Shown one piece after another: positions 16,202 through 23,328 of a stretch of DNA of 36,718 bases. Position numbers and translations under genes: made by a program. The notes under the pieces are model-generated. The model did not search any database. It saw only the letters and a list, made by a program, of their open reading frames with translations, and had not been told where the DNA came from. Numbering within the stretch: position 1 is the stretch's first letter; the number at the start of each line of letters is the position of its first letter. Source of the stretch: Magnetovibrio sp. Lineage in GTDB: Bacteria; Pseudomonadota; Alphaproteobacteria; Rhodospirillales; Casp-alpha2. The stretch is from positions 1 through 36,718 of the forward strand of contig JAPPPF010000159.1 in NCBI GenBank assembly GCA_028817665.1, given 5' to 3'.

Positions 16202-16898
16202 GGCTGCGGGTTGCCACCAGTATCCAGTTGGGGTCGCCGGACCGGGTATCGCGGGCGAAGGTCCAGAAATCGACGACGTCGGCGACCTGGTTCGGGCTGC
16301 CGTCGATGACGTGACCCTGGCCGTCGCGGGTCACGTTGACCTGTTCGCTGACGAACTTGACGGTCACGTTGGCGACCTCGTCCTCCATGAACGCCTCGAC
16401 GATATCGGCGTGGCGGATGCCGACCAGCGTGTCCTCCATGGTGTGGCCGGCCGCCTCGCGGTCGTCGATGGCCTTGATGAAGTTCGCCAGGACCTCGGGG
16501 CTGAGCAGGTTTTCCAGGGTCTCGCGGTCGCCCGACGCGTAGGACCCAAGGATCATCTCGAAAGCGACCCGCGCGCCGACCAGGAAATCCTCCATGTTGA
16601 AGGACGGATCGTGTCGGCGGACCTGGGTGACGCCGGCGGCGAGCGCGTCGTCGGCGATCACCTCCTCGGCGCCGAGTTCGTCGCCGTTCAGGGGCGCGTC
16701 GTAGTCGTCGTCACGGCGGTCCGGCAACTGCACGACATTGTCGGAACCGGCCTCATCGGAGGCCTCGCGCTTGAACGGATCGGCATAGCCGCCCTCGTGT
16801 CCGTCGCGGCGGCCGAGAACGCTGCGCAACCTGAGGATCAGGAACGCCGCGATCATCGCGAACAGTATGATGTCGATAAACTGGAATCCGTTGCCCAT
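16194..16898 (-). CDS. Tim44-like domain membrane-anchored protein
   Basis: The 234-residue protein starts with one predicted membrane helix (about 8-24), then a charged Asp/Arg-rich linker (30-90) and a Tim44-like domain (about 95-234). It is related to TimA of alphaproteobacteria, the bacterial counterpart of the mitochondrial Tim44 C-terminal domain. Recognisable segments are D-F-L-V-G-A-R-V-A-F-E-M-I and V-A-D-V-V-D-F-W-T-F-A-R-D. A protein-targeting or envelope role is proposed for the family but not settled. It is upstream of mltA (8-bp overlap) and divergent from fxsA. Confidence 0.9.
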   Translation of the reverse strand: MGNGFQFIDIILFAMIAAFLILRLRSVLGRRDGHEGGYADPFKREASDEAGSDNVVQLPDRRDDDYDAPLNGDELGAEEVIADDALAAGVTQVRRHDPSFNMEDFLVGARVAFEMILGSYASGDRETLENLLSPEVLANFIKAIDDREAAGHTMEDTLVGIRHADIVEAFMEDEVANVTVKFVSEQVNVTRDGQGHVIDGSPNQVADVVDFWTFARDTRSGDPNWILVATRSLD

Positions 16899-17003
16899 GT
16901 TCGGTGCTCGGTGCTCGGTCTCTCATTGGGGCGCCGTACCAGACGGCTGAGGTGGACCCGCCGGAGACTGTCCGTTAAAACGTCTCGGTCGTCAATTTAC
17001 ACG

Positions 17004-17054
17004 TTAGCGGTTTCCCGGCTTCAGGTCTATAAACCGTTTACGAACCTGGGTTCG
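17004..17054 (+). promoter_or_regulatory. Possible fxsA promoter with overlapping palindrome
   Basis: TATAAA (17028-17033) is preceded at 18 bp by a poor -35, TTAGCG (17004-17009). The predicted start near 17040 falls at the edge of a perfect 14-bp palindrome with a TG centre, CGAACC-TG-GGTTCG (17041-17054). A protein bound there could block initiation, so it is an operator candidate. No regulator can be assigned. It lies in the 228-bp tim44/fxsA divergent region, which otherwise holds nothing I recognise. Confidence 0.3.
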
Positions 17055-17126
17055 GACCAACCGAATAATTCCTATCGCGAAACCCGCGTAAACCTTAGAT
17101 AAGCCGCGGCGGAGCAAAGGGCAAGC

Positions 17127-17645
17127 ATGCTACCTTGGTTGCTGATCATTTTTGTCTCGGTGCCGATCGCCGAGATCGGCGTGTTCATCGAGGTCGGCGG
17201 CCGTTACGGCCTGTGGCCGACCATCGCGGCCGTGTTCGCCACCGCCATCATCGGCACCGCGCTGATCCGCCATCAGGGTCTGAACATCGTCCGCGAGGTT
17301 CAGGCGCATCTCGACGCCGGGCAACTCCCGGCGCGCCAGATCTTCGACGGTCTCTGCCTGCTGGTCGCCGGCGCCCTGTTGTTGACGCCGGGTTTCATCA
17401 CCGACGCCGTCGGCTTCATACTGCTGGTGCCGGGGCTGCGCTCAATCGCCGCGGCGATGGTGTTGAGCCGCGTCGAACGGCATCAGGAGTTCCGGGCCGG
17501 GCCGGGCCCGGCGCCCGGCCCCGGCGGGGTGGTCATCGACGGCGAGTTCGCCGAGGTCGCCGATCCCGAGGCCGAGGCCGACGCCGCGGCGGAGGCGGCG
17601 CCGCGGCTCACCGACGGCTCCGATCCTTCCCGGCCGGCCTCCTAG
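17127..17645 (+). CDS. fxsA: FxsA family membrane protein
   Basis: The 172-residue product has the FxsA/UPF0716 pattern. A first membrane helix contains P-I-A-E-I-G-V-F-I-x-V-G. A second lies around 28-46, followed by R-x-Q-G-L-N-I-V-R-E-V-Q. A third region, L-L-L-T-P-G-F-I-T-D-A-V-G-F-x-L-L-x-P, spans about 80-100. An acidic Ala/Glu-rich cytoplasmic tail follows. E. coli FxsA relieves exclusion of phage T7 by the F plasmid when overproduced; its normal role is unknown. fxsA beside secB is a usual alphaproteobacterial arrangement. Confidence 0.92.
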   Translation: MLPWLLIIFVSVPIAEIGVFIEVGGRYGLWPTIAAVFATAIIGTALIRHQGLNIVREVQAHLDAGQLPARQIFDGLCLLVAGALLLTPGFITDAVGFILLVPGLRSIAAAMVLSRVERHQEFRAGPGPAPGPGGVVIDGEFAEVADPEAEADAAAEAAPRLTDGSDPSRPAS

Positions 17646-17660
17646 GCGGCCCGTCTAGAG

Positions 17661-17707
17661 AGTTGTCCCTGGCCGATTTCCATGATAGCCAAGGCGCCCG
17701 GACAACT
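17661..17707 (+). promoter_or_regulatory. Hairpin in the secB leader
   Basis: AGTTGTCC (17661-17668) and GGACAACT (17700-17707) are perfect reverse complements, with a partly pairing interior (CCTGGC against GCCAAGG). The right arm ends directly before the secB ribosome binding site GGAG (17708-17711). In the mRNA it could affect access to that site or stop read-through from fxsA. Confidence 0.4.
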
Positions 17708-17718
17708 GGAGAATGAAC

Positions 17719-18216
17719 ATGGCTGAAGACACCTCGACACCGGAAGCCGGCGACGGCGCCGCGGCGGAGGCGATGCCGCCGATCATCGTCAACGCGCAGT
17801 ACACCAAGGACCTTTCCTTCGAGGCGCCGACGGCGCCGGCGATCTACGGCGCCATGCAGCAGTCCGCGCCGGACGTGCAAATCTCCGTCAACGTCGATTT
17901 CTCCGAGTTCGAGAACGAGATCTTCGAGGTCGTCCTCAAGGTCGACGCGCGCTGCACGGTGGGCGAGGAAGTGGCCTTCCTGCTGGAGCTCGAATACGCC
18001 GGCTTGTTCACCCTGAACGTCGACGACGAGGTCAAGGGTGCGGCCTTGTTGATCGAATGTCCCCGCCTGTTGTTCCCGTTCGCCCGCAACATCCTCGCCG
18101 ACGTATCGCGCGACGGCGGCTTTCCGCCGCTGATGCTGGGTCCGGTGGACTTCGCCCAGCTCTACCACGCCGAACTGGAGAAACAGGGCGCCGAGGCCGC
18201 CGACGCGGCCTCCTGA
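17719..18216 (+). CDS. secB: Protein-export chaperone SecB
   Basis: SecB holds precursor proteins unfolded and hands them to SecA. The product is 165 residues. An acidic disordered start precedes I-V-N-A-Q-Y-T-K-D-L-S-F-E-A-P, V-x-L-K-V-x-A-R, F-L-L-E-L-x-Y-A-G-L-F, and the conserved C-P-R-L-L-F-P-F-A-R-N-I-L-A-D-V with G-G-F-P-P-L-M-L-x-P-V-D-F. An ATG at 17713 is also in frame, but GGAG (17708-17711) is only 1 nt from it and 7 nt from the ATG at 17719, so I chose the latter. Presence of SecB fits a proteobacterium with an outer membrane. Confidence 0.95.
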   Translation: MAEDTSTPEAGDGAAAEAMPPIIVNAQYTKDLSFEAPTAPAIYGAMQQSAPDVQISVNVDFSEFENEIFEVVLKVDARCTVGEEVAFLLELEYAGLFTLNVDDEVKGAALLIECPRLLFPFARNILADVSRDGGFPPLMLGPVDFAQLYHAELEKQGAEAADAAS

Positions 18217-18217
18217 C

Positions 18218-18232
18218 CCGGCGGCGCGCCGG
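18218..18232. terminator. GC hairpin between convergent secB and dnaQ
   Basis: CCGGCG-GCG-CGCCGG is a perfect 6-bp stem with a 3-nt loop, filling the 25-bp gap between the two convergent stop codons. There is no T-tract on either strand, so it may be a weak or Rho-assisted bidirectional terminator. Confidence 0.4.
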
Positions 18233-18241
18233 CCGGTTCAG

Positions 18242-18916
18242 CTACTGGCGCCAGACCGGTTCATCAAGATCATCGAGAAGAGCTTCGTGGGCCGCCAGCT
18301 CGTCGGCGCTCGCCGCGTGGGCGCGCGCCGGGCGCAGCGTCCGGTCCCCGGCATCGGCCGCCGCATCCGCGTCGGCCTCGCGCGCCCCGAGGTTGAAGCC
18401 GCGCTGGCGCCCACCGGTCAGCTCGAGATAGACGTCGGCGAGCAGCCGCGCGTCCTTCAGCGCGCCGTGCAGGTCGCGGTCCGAATTGTCGATCTGGAAC
18501 CGCTTGCAGAGCGCATCCAGGTTGGCCGGCGCGCCGGGAAGCTTCTTGCGCGCCAGGCGCACGGTGTCGACGGCGCGGTCCATGGCCAGGGCCGGCCGGC
18601 CGAGCCGCTCGAGTTCGGCGTTCAGGAAACCCATGTCGAACTCGGCGTTGTGGATGACCAGCCTGGCGTCGCCGACGAATTCCAGGAAGGCGTCGGCGAT
18701 GTCGGCGAAGACGCCGTGCCGGGACAGGAACTCCTCGCTGAGCCCGTGCACCTGGAAGGCCTCGTCGGGCATGTCGCGCTCGGGGTTGAGGTAGCAATGG
18801 AAGGTCTCGCCGGTGGCGATCTGGTTGACCATCTCGACGCAGCCGATTTCGACCACGCGGTGTCCGGACTTCGGGCTGAGGCCGGTGGTTTCCGTATCGA
18901 GAACGATTTCGCGCAT
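18242..18916 (-). CDS. dnaQ: DNA polymerase III epsilon subunit (3'-5' proofreading exonuclease)
   Basis: DnaQ proofreads for the replicative polymerase. The 224-residue product has the DEDD exonuclease motifs: L-D-T-E-T-T-G (Asp7, Glu9), H-N-A-E-F-D-M-G-F, and [16 protein letters not shown]-terminal Ala/Asp-rich tail (about 175-224) should carry the polymerase-binding segment. It is on the minus strand downstream of coaE, 44 bp away, in the leftward origin-proximal operon. Confidence 0.96.
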   Translation of the reverse strand: MREIVLDTETTGLSPKSGHRVVEIGCVEMVNQIATGETFHCYLNPERDMPDEAFQVHGLSEEFLSRHGVFADIADAFLEFVGDARLVIHNAEFDMGFLNAELERLGRPALAMDRAVDTVRLARKKLPGAPANLDALCKRFQIDNSDRDLHGALKDARLLADVYLELTGGRQRGFNLGAREADADAAADAGDRTLRPARAHAASADELAAHEALLDDLDEPVWRQ

Positions 18917-18960
18917 GCGCCGCCCCTGTCGTCTGCCCAGGGTCAGGTTCCGAATTTGAT

Positions 18961-19587
18961 CTAGACCGGGCGGCGCCGGGGCGGCCAGTTCCGGCCCCGC
19001 CAGGTGCTTACCGTCTTAAGGATTTTGGCGAGCGCGCGCAAGCTTTCCCAGCGCCCGCGCCCGGTCTGCACGACGAAATCGGCGCGCCGGCATTTCTCCC
19101 GGTCCGGCATCTGCTTGGCGAGGATGCGCTCGAGCCGTTCCCGGGTCATGCCGGGCCGGCGCAGCACCCGCGCCTCCTGGATGAAGCCGGGCGCCGACAC
19201 GTTGATCACCGCGTCGCAGCGCGCCTCGCCGCCGGTCTCGAACAACAGGGGCACGTCGAGGACCACGACCCGGCGGCGGCGGCGCGCCATGGCGCCGAGG
19301 AACCGCCGCTCGGCGTTGCGGACCATGGGATGCAGGATTCCCTCGAGCGCCGCGAGCGCGTCGGGGTCGTCGAAGACGATGGCGCCGAGGCGGCCCCGGT
19401 CGATGCCGCCGTCCGCGGCGACACCGGGAAACGCCCGGGCGACCGGGCCGACGGCGGCGCCGCCCGCCGCCAGCAGCGCGTGCACCGCGGCGTCGGCGTC
19501 GTGCACGGGAACGCCGAGGCGGTGGAGGTTGCGGGCCGCCGTCGTCTTGCCCATGCCGATCGAGCCGGTGAGGCCGAGGATCAGCAT
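18961..19587 (-). CDS. coaE: Dephospho-CoA kinase
   Basis: CoaE phosphorylates dephospho-CoA to coenzyme A, the last step of the pathway. The 208-residue product begins [14 protein letters not shown], a P-loop with Lys14. It contains V-H-D-A-D-A-A-V-H and [12 protein letters not shown], then a lid-type region with R-x-x-Q-related basic residues and F-V-V-Q-T. The tail is very basic. It starts 4 bp after the aroE stop. Confidence 0.96.
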   Translation of the reverse strand: MLILGLTGSIGMGKTTAARNLHRLGVPVHDADAAVHALLAAGGAAVGPVARAFPGVAADGGIDRGRLGAIVFDDPDALAALEGILHPMVRNAERRFLGAMARRRRRVVVLDVPLLFETGGEARCDAVINVSAPGFIQEARVLRRPGMTRERLERILAKQMPDREKCRRADFVVQTGRGRWESLRALAKILKTVSTWRGRNWPPRRRPV

Positions 19588-19591
19588 GGGC

Positions 19592-20440
19592 TCATCCCCC
19601 GAGCCCGGCGAGCACGTGGCGGCGCAGCGCCGGCGTGACCTCCGGCGCCACGCCGAACCAGGCCTCGAACCCCGGGCGCGCCTGATGCAGCAGCATGCCG
19701 ATGCCGTCGACGGTGCGGCATCCCTGGGCCTGGGCGCGGACCAACAAGTCCGTTTGCAACGGCACGTAGACGATGTCGTTGACCGTGGCGCCCGGGGCCA
19801 GGGCCGAGAGCCCGATCTCCAGCGGCGCCTGGCCGGTCATGCCGAGGGTCGTCGTATTGACCAGCAGCGTCGCATCTTCGAGCGCGGCGTCGGCGGCCGT
19901 CCACGGATAGGCGGCGAGCGGGCCGCCAAGGTCGGCGGCCAGCGCCTCGGCGCGGGCCAGCGTGCGGTTGACCAGGCGGATCTCCGGCACGCCGGCGTCG
20001 AGCAGCGCGGCGACCACGGCGCGCGCCGCGCCGCCGGCGCCGAGCACCGCGGCGGGGCCGGCGGCGGCCCGCCAGTCCGGGTCGCCGGCCTCCAGGTTCT
20101 CGATGAACCCGAAGCCATCGGTGTTGGATCCGGTGAGGGTGCCGTCGGCCTCGACGACGATGGTGTTGACGGCGCCGATGCGTTCGGCGCCGGGGCTCAG
20201 CCGGTCGACGCCCAGGAACGCCGCCTCCTTGTGCGGTACCGTCACGTTGGCGCCGGCGAACCCCGCTTCGGCGAGGCCGCGCAAGGCATCGGCGAAGTCA
20301 TCGGGGGCCACCGCCAGGGGCTCGTAGGAGCCGTCGATGCCGTAATGATCGAGCCAGAAGCCGTGCAGCCGGGGCGACAGGGAATGCGCGACCGGCCAGC
20401 CGATGACGCCGGCGCGTAGAGTTTGCTCGGTGTTCGCCAT
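19592..20440 (-). CDS. aroE: Shikimate dehydrogenase
   Basis: AroE reduces 3-dehydroshikimate to shikimate with NADPH. The 282-residue product shows G-W-P-V-A-H-S-L-S-P (shikimate-binding serines), G-A-N-V-T-V-P-H-K with catalytic Lys71, and G-S-N-T-D-G-F-G with Asp108. The dinucleotide-binding V-L-G-A-G-G-A-A-R-A follows, then V-N-R-T as the NADP-ribose phosphate site. A C-terminal G-x-G-M-L-L-H-Q-A is present. The gene sits between maf (15 bp upstream) and coaE. Confidence 0.97.
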   Translation of the reverse strand: MANTEQTLRAGVIGWPVAHSLSPRLHGFWLDHYGIDGSYEPLAVAPDDFADALRGLAEAGFAGANVTVPHKEAAFLGVDRLSPGAERIGAVNTIVVEADGTLTGSNTDGFGFIENLEAGDPDWRAAAGPAAVLGAGGAARAVVAALLDAGVPEIRLVNRTLARAEALAADLGGPLAAYPWTAADAALEDATLLVNTTTLGMTGQAPLEIGLSALAPGATVNDIVYVPLQTDLLVRAQAQGCRTVDGIGMLLHQARPGFEAWFGVAPEVTPALRRHVLAGLGG

Positions 20441-20455
20441 GTCCCGGGTCTCCCG

Positions 20456-21025
20456 TCACGCGCTCAAGGCACCACGTTGCCTGAGATAGTCCAGCAACGG
20501 CAAGAGCGGAAGCCCCAAAACGGTGAAGAAATCGCCGTCGACGGCCTCGAACAGCTGCGCGCCCAGGCCCTCCAGCTGGTAGGCGCCGACGGACTGAAGG
20601 GCCGCCGCGCCGACGGCGTCGAGATAGGTCTCGACGAACGCCTCGCTGAGCGGCCGCATGGTCATCGCCACCTCGTCCTCGCGGCGCCAGGCGACGCCAC
20701 CGTTCTCGGCGACGACCACGCCGCTGATCAGATGATGGGTCCGGCCGCCGAGGGCGCGGAGGTTGCGGGCCGCCTCGGCCCGGTCGGCCGGCTTGTCGTA
20801 CCAGCGGCCGTCGAAGGCGAGGATCTGGTCGGCGCTGACCGCCAGCGCCTTGGCCGCCGCCAGGGCATGCGCCGTCTCCGTCACCGAGCGCCCGGCGGCG
20901 CGGCATTGGTGCTTGATCGGCGCTTCGTCGACGCCGGAGTTGACGGCCAGGTGCGCGACGCCGGCCTCGCTCAGCAACCGCCGGCGGACGGCGCTTGCGG
21001 AGGCGAGGATGACCGGCGGCGCCAT
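20456..21025 (-). CDS. maf: Maf-like nucleoside triphosphate pyrophosphatase
   Basis: The 189-residue product matches the Maf/Ham1-fold house-cleaning pyrophosphatases that hydrolyse non-canonical or modified NTPs. It has L-A-S-A-S-A-V-R-R-R-L-L (the family usually has S-P-R-R; the Pro is absent), V-D-E-A-P-I-K, S-A-D-Q-I-L-A-F-D-G-R-W-Y-D-K-P and Y-Q-L-E-G-L-G. This variant type is the one usually found next to ppsR-hemE in alphaproteobacteria, so its substrate may differ from that of canonical Maf. It starts 3 bp after the ppsR stop. Confidence 0.9.
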   Translation of the reverse strand: MAPPVILASASAVRRRLLSEAGVAHLAVNSGVDEAPIKHQCRAAGRSVTETAHALAAAKALAVSADQILAFDGRWYDKPADRAEAARNLRALGGRTHHLISGVVVAENGGVAWRREDEVAMTMRPLSEAFVETYLDAVGAAALQSVGAYQLEGLGAQLFEAVDGDFFTVLGLPLLPLLDYLRQRGALSA

Positions 21026-21028
21026 GGC

Positions 21029-21847
21029 TTAGATATGGGAATCCAGGCGTTCTTGATAGAGTTGCAGGACGGTCGCGGCGGTCTCCTCGATCGACTTGCG
21101 GCTGACGTTGATCACCGGCCAGTCGTGCTTGGCGAACAGCCGCCGCGCCTCGCTGATCTCCTTCGAGACCATTTCCAGGTTCACGTAGTCCGTGTTCTCG
21201 TCGCGGTCGAGGAGCTTCAGGCGCTGGCGGCGGATCTCGACCAAACGCTTCGGATCCTTGGTCAGGCCGACCACCAGGGGTTTCTCGATCTCGAAAACCT
21301 CCTTCGGGATCGGACAGCCCGGCACGATCGGCACGTTGGCGGTCTTGATGCCCCGGTTGGCCAAATAGATGCACGTCGGAGTCTTTGAGGTGCGCGACAC
21401 GCCCAGGAGCACCACGTCGGCCTCGTCCAGGTCCCATGTCGACTGGCCGTCGTCGTGGGAGAGCGCGTACTGCATGGCCTCGATGCGGTTGAAGTACTCG
21501 GCGTCCATGACGTGCTGTTCGCCGGGCCGGGCGTGGCCTTCGGCGCCGAGGAAATTTCCGAGCGCCGCGATCACCGGATCAAGCACCGGGATGCACGGAA
21601 CCTGCAGGTTGGCGCAGCCTTCCTCGAGCAACCGCCTGATCTTGTCGTCGACCAGCGTGTAGATCACGAAGCCGCCCTCTTCCTTGAGCGCCGCCAGGAT
21701 CTCGTTGACCTTTTCCTCAGTACGCACCAGGGCCCAGATGTGTTCCTCGGCCTCGATGTTTTCGAAATGCACCAAACAGGCCCGGCCGACGAGATTGACC
21801 GTTTCCCCCGTCGAGTCGGACACCAGGTGGAAATGAAACTGCTTCAT
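21029..21847 (-). CDS. ppsR: Pyruvate phosphate dikinase / PEP synthase regulatory kinase-pyrophosphorylase (RP001 homologue)
   Basis: This 272-residue DUF299 protein reversibly phosphorylates a threonine on pyruvate phosphate dikinase or PEP synthase, switching it off and on. It starts F-H-F-H-L-V-S-D-S-T-G-E-T, with a P-loop-like G-V-S-R-T-S-K-T-P (around residue 150), the segment Y-L-A-N-R-G-I-K-x-A-N-V-P-x-V, and C-terminal V-S-R-K-S-I-E-E-T-A. The target enzyme is not in the window. It is the first gene of the leftward operon. Its homologue flanks the Caulobacter and Rickettsia origins opposite hemE, which is why the gap to its right is important. Confidence 0.95.
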   Translation of the reverse strand: MKQFHFHLVSDSTGETVNLVGRACLVHFENIEAEEHIWALVRTEEKVNEILAALKEEGGFVIYTLVDDKIRRLLEEGCANLQVPCIPVLDPVIAALGNFLGAEGHARPGEQHVMDAEYFNRIEAMQYALSHDDGQSTWDLDEADVVLLGVSRTSKTPTCIYLANRGIKTANVPIVPGCPIPKEVFEIEKPLVVGLTKDPKRLVEIRRQRLKLLDRDENTDYVNLEMVSKEISEARRLFAKHDWPVINVSRKSIEETAATVLQLYQERLDSHI

Positions 21848-22278
21848 CTACTCACAATCGCCTGTGGATTTGTTCGCCCGGAGTTGCGGACAACCCGCGA
21901 AAATCGCCAGCGCGGCCAAACCGTTCAGAATTCGCCAGATCGGTTATCATGTTTTTACGCAGGGGAAAACTTTTTCGGCGAACTTTCCCAAAACGACCGG
22001 GCGGGTATTGCCGCCAATCCATACCCATATTGTGGGTGAATGGTCCACTGACAGTTAGTGCTATGCAATCAGGCTGTTGACCGATAGGTTTCCCTTCCAT
22101 CCACATGATATCCCCCGAACCGTACCCGCGAGGCATCACCCATGAATATTCCTATTGATAACCCACGCTGAAAATTTAATCCCCTTTATCACGCGCCCAA
22201 CAACCACTACCTCTTTTTCTATATATATTTAAGTTATTTGGTAGCACCGTTTCCCGAGATCGATAGAGACCGAGAACT
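21848..22278. other. oriC: Probable chromosomal replication origin (oriC)
   Basis: This 431-bp gap between divergent ppsR and hemE codes for nothing I recognise and is far richer in A/T than its surroundings. DnaA-box-like sites matching 7/9 of TTATCCACA are at 21863-21871 (-), 22031-22039 (-) and 22097-22105 (+), with a 6/9 site at 22159-22167. A 12/13 match to the IHF consensus is at 22067-22079. An AT tract lies at 22211-22243. Genes diverge from it on both sides, and the ppsR(RP001)-hemE interval is the known origin location in Caulobacter and other alphaproteobacteria. No perfect DnaA box is present and I find no CtrA-type TTAA-N7-TTAA site, so the detailed architecture is unproven. Confidence 0.8.
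22211..22243. other. AT-rich tract, candidate DNA-unwinding element
   Basis: The run CTCTTTTTCTATATATATTT followed by AAGTTATTTGG is the most A/T-rich segment in the window, in DNA that is otherwise strongly GC-rich. It lies on the hemE side of the proposed origin, 36 bp before the hemE start. It could also hold the hemE promoter. Confidence 0.55.
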
Positions 22279-23313
22279 ATGACATCATCGAAGCCCTTTC
22301 TTCGCGCCCTCGCCGGAGACACCGTCCGCCCGGCGCCGGTTTGGATGATGCGTCAGGCCGGCCGCTATCTGCCCGAGTACCGCGAGCTGAGGATCCAGGC
22401 CGCCAACTTCGTGGATTTCTGTTTCACCCCGTCGATGGCCATCGAGGCGACCTTGCAGCCGCTTCGGCGCTATGCCATGAACGCGGCGATCCTGTTTTCC
22501 GACATCCTGGTGATCCCGCACGGATTGGGTCAGGACGTGGCGTTCCGCGAGGGCGAAGGTCCGGTCCTTGACGCGATCACCGACGCCGCCGGCATCGAGG
22601 CCCTGCAGCCGGGTGCCGTGAACGAGCGGCTGGCGCCGGTGTTCGAGACCGTGCGCGGCGTCAAGGCGGCCCTGGACGAGAAGACGGCGCTAATCGGGTT
22701 CGCCGGCGCGCCGTTCACCGTGGCGCTCTACATGATCGAGGGTCGGGGCGGCACCGAGGGGACCAAGATCCGGCGCTGGGCCGCGGAGGCGCCCGACGAG
22801 TTCGGCCGCCTGATCGATATTCTCTCGGAGGCGACAACGGCCTACCTGATCGAGCAGATCGAGAACGGCGCCGAGGCCCTGCAACTGTTCGACAGCTGGG
22901 CGGGCCTGTTGCCGGAATCCATGTTCCGGCGCTGGGTGATCGCCCCGAACCGGCGGATCGTCGAGGCCGTCAAGGCCGCCCATCCCAATATCCCGATCAT
23001 CGGGTTTCCACGCAACGCCGGCGTCCTGTACCGCGATTTCGCCGTCGAGACCGGCGTCGACGGTGTCAGCATCGACGCCACCGTTCCCCTCGAATGGGCT
23101 GCCGAGACCCTGCAGCCGATCTGCACCGTGCAGGGAAACCTCGACAATCACGTGCTGCTCAGCGGTGGCGAGACCTTGGAGGCGGAAGTCGGACGCATCC
23201 TCGATGCCTTCGGGAACGGCCGGTTCGTCTTCAACCTGGGTCACGGCGTGTTGCCGCCGACGCCGCCGGAACACGTCGGGCGCGTCGTCGATCTGATCCG
23301 GGCCCGGGCCTGA
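22279..23313 (+). CDS. hemE: Uroporphyrinogen III decarboxylase
   Basis: HemE removes four carboxyl groups from uroporphyrinogen III to give coproporphyrinogen III. The 344-residue product has the substrate-binding start R-P-A-P-V-W-M-M-R-Q-A-G-R-Y-L-P-E-Y-R, and F-S-D-I-L-V-I-P with the catalytic Asp. G-F-A-G-A-P-F-T, D-S-W-A-G and the C-terminal F-N-L-G-H-G-V-L-P follow. It is the first rightward gene from the proposed origin and leads hemE-hemH-hemJ with gaps of 15 and 16 bp. Its own promoter must lie within the origin region, so replication initiation and hemE transcription may interact. Confidence 0.97.
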   Translation: MTSSKPFLRALAGDTVRPAPVWMMRQAGRYLPEYRELRIQAANFVDFCFTPSMAIEATLQPLRRYAMNAAILFSDILVIPHGLGQDVAFREGEGPVLDAITDAAGIEALQPGAVNERLAPVFETVRGVKAALDEKTALIGFAGAPFTVALYMIEGRGGTEGTKIRRWAAEAPDEFGRLIDILSEATTAYLIEQIENGAEALQLFDSWAGLLPESMFRRWVIAPNRRIVEAVKAAHPNIPIIGFPRNAGVLYRDFAVETGVDGVSIDATVPLEWAAETLQPICTVQGNLDNHVLLSGGETLEAEVGRILDAFGNGRFVFNLGHGVLPPTPPEHVGRVVDLIRARA

Positions 23314-23328
23314 CCGGTCGAGGCGGCC

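Noticed and set aside
22176-22232. CtrA-binding sites (TTAA-N7-TTAA) in the proposed origin
   Set aside because: TTAA occurs at 22176-22179 and 22229-22232, but neither has a second TTAA at the right spacing.
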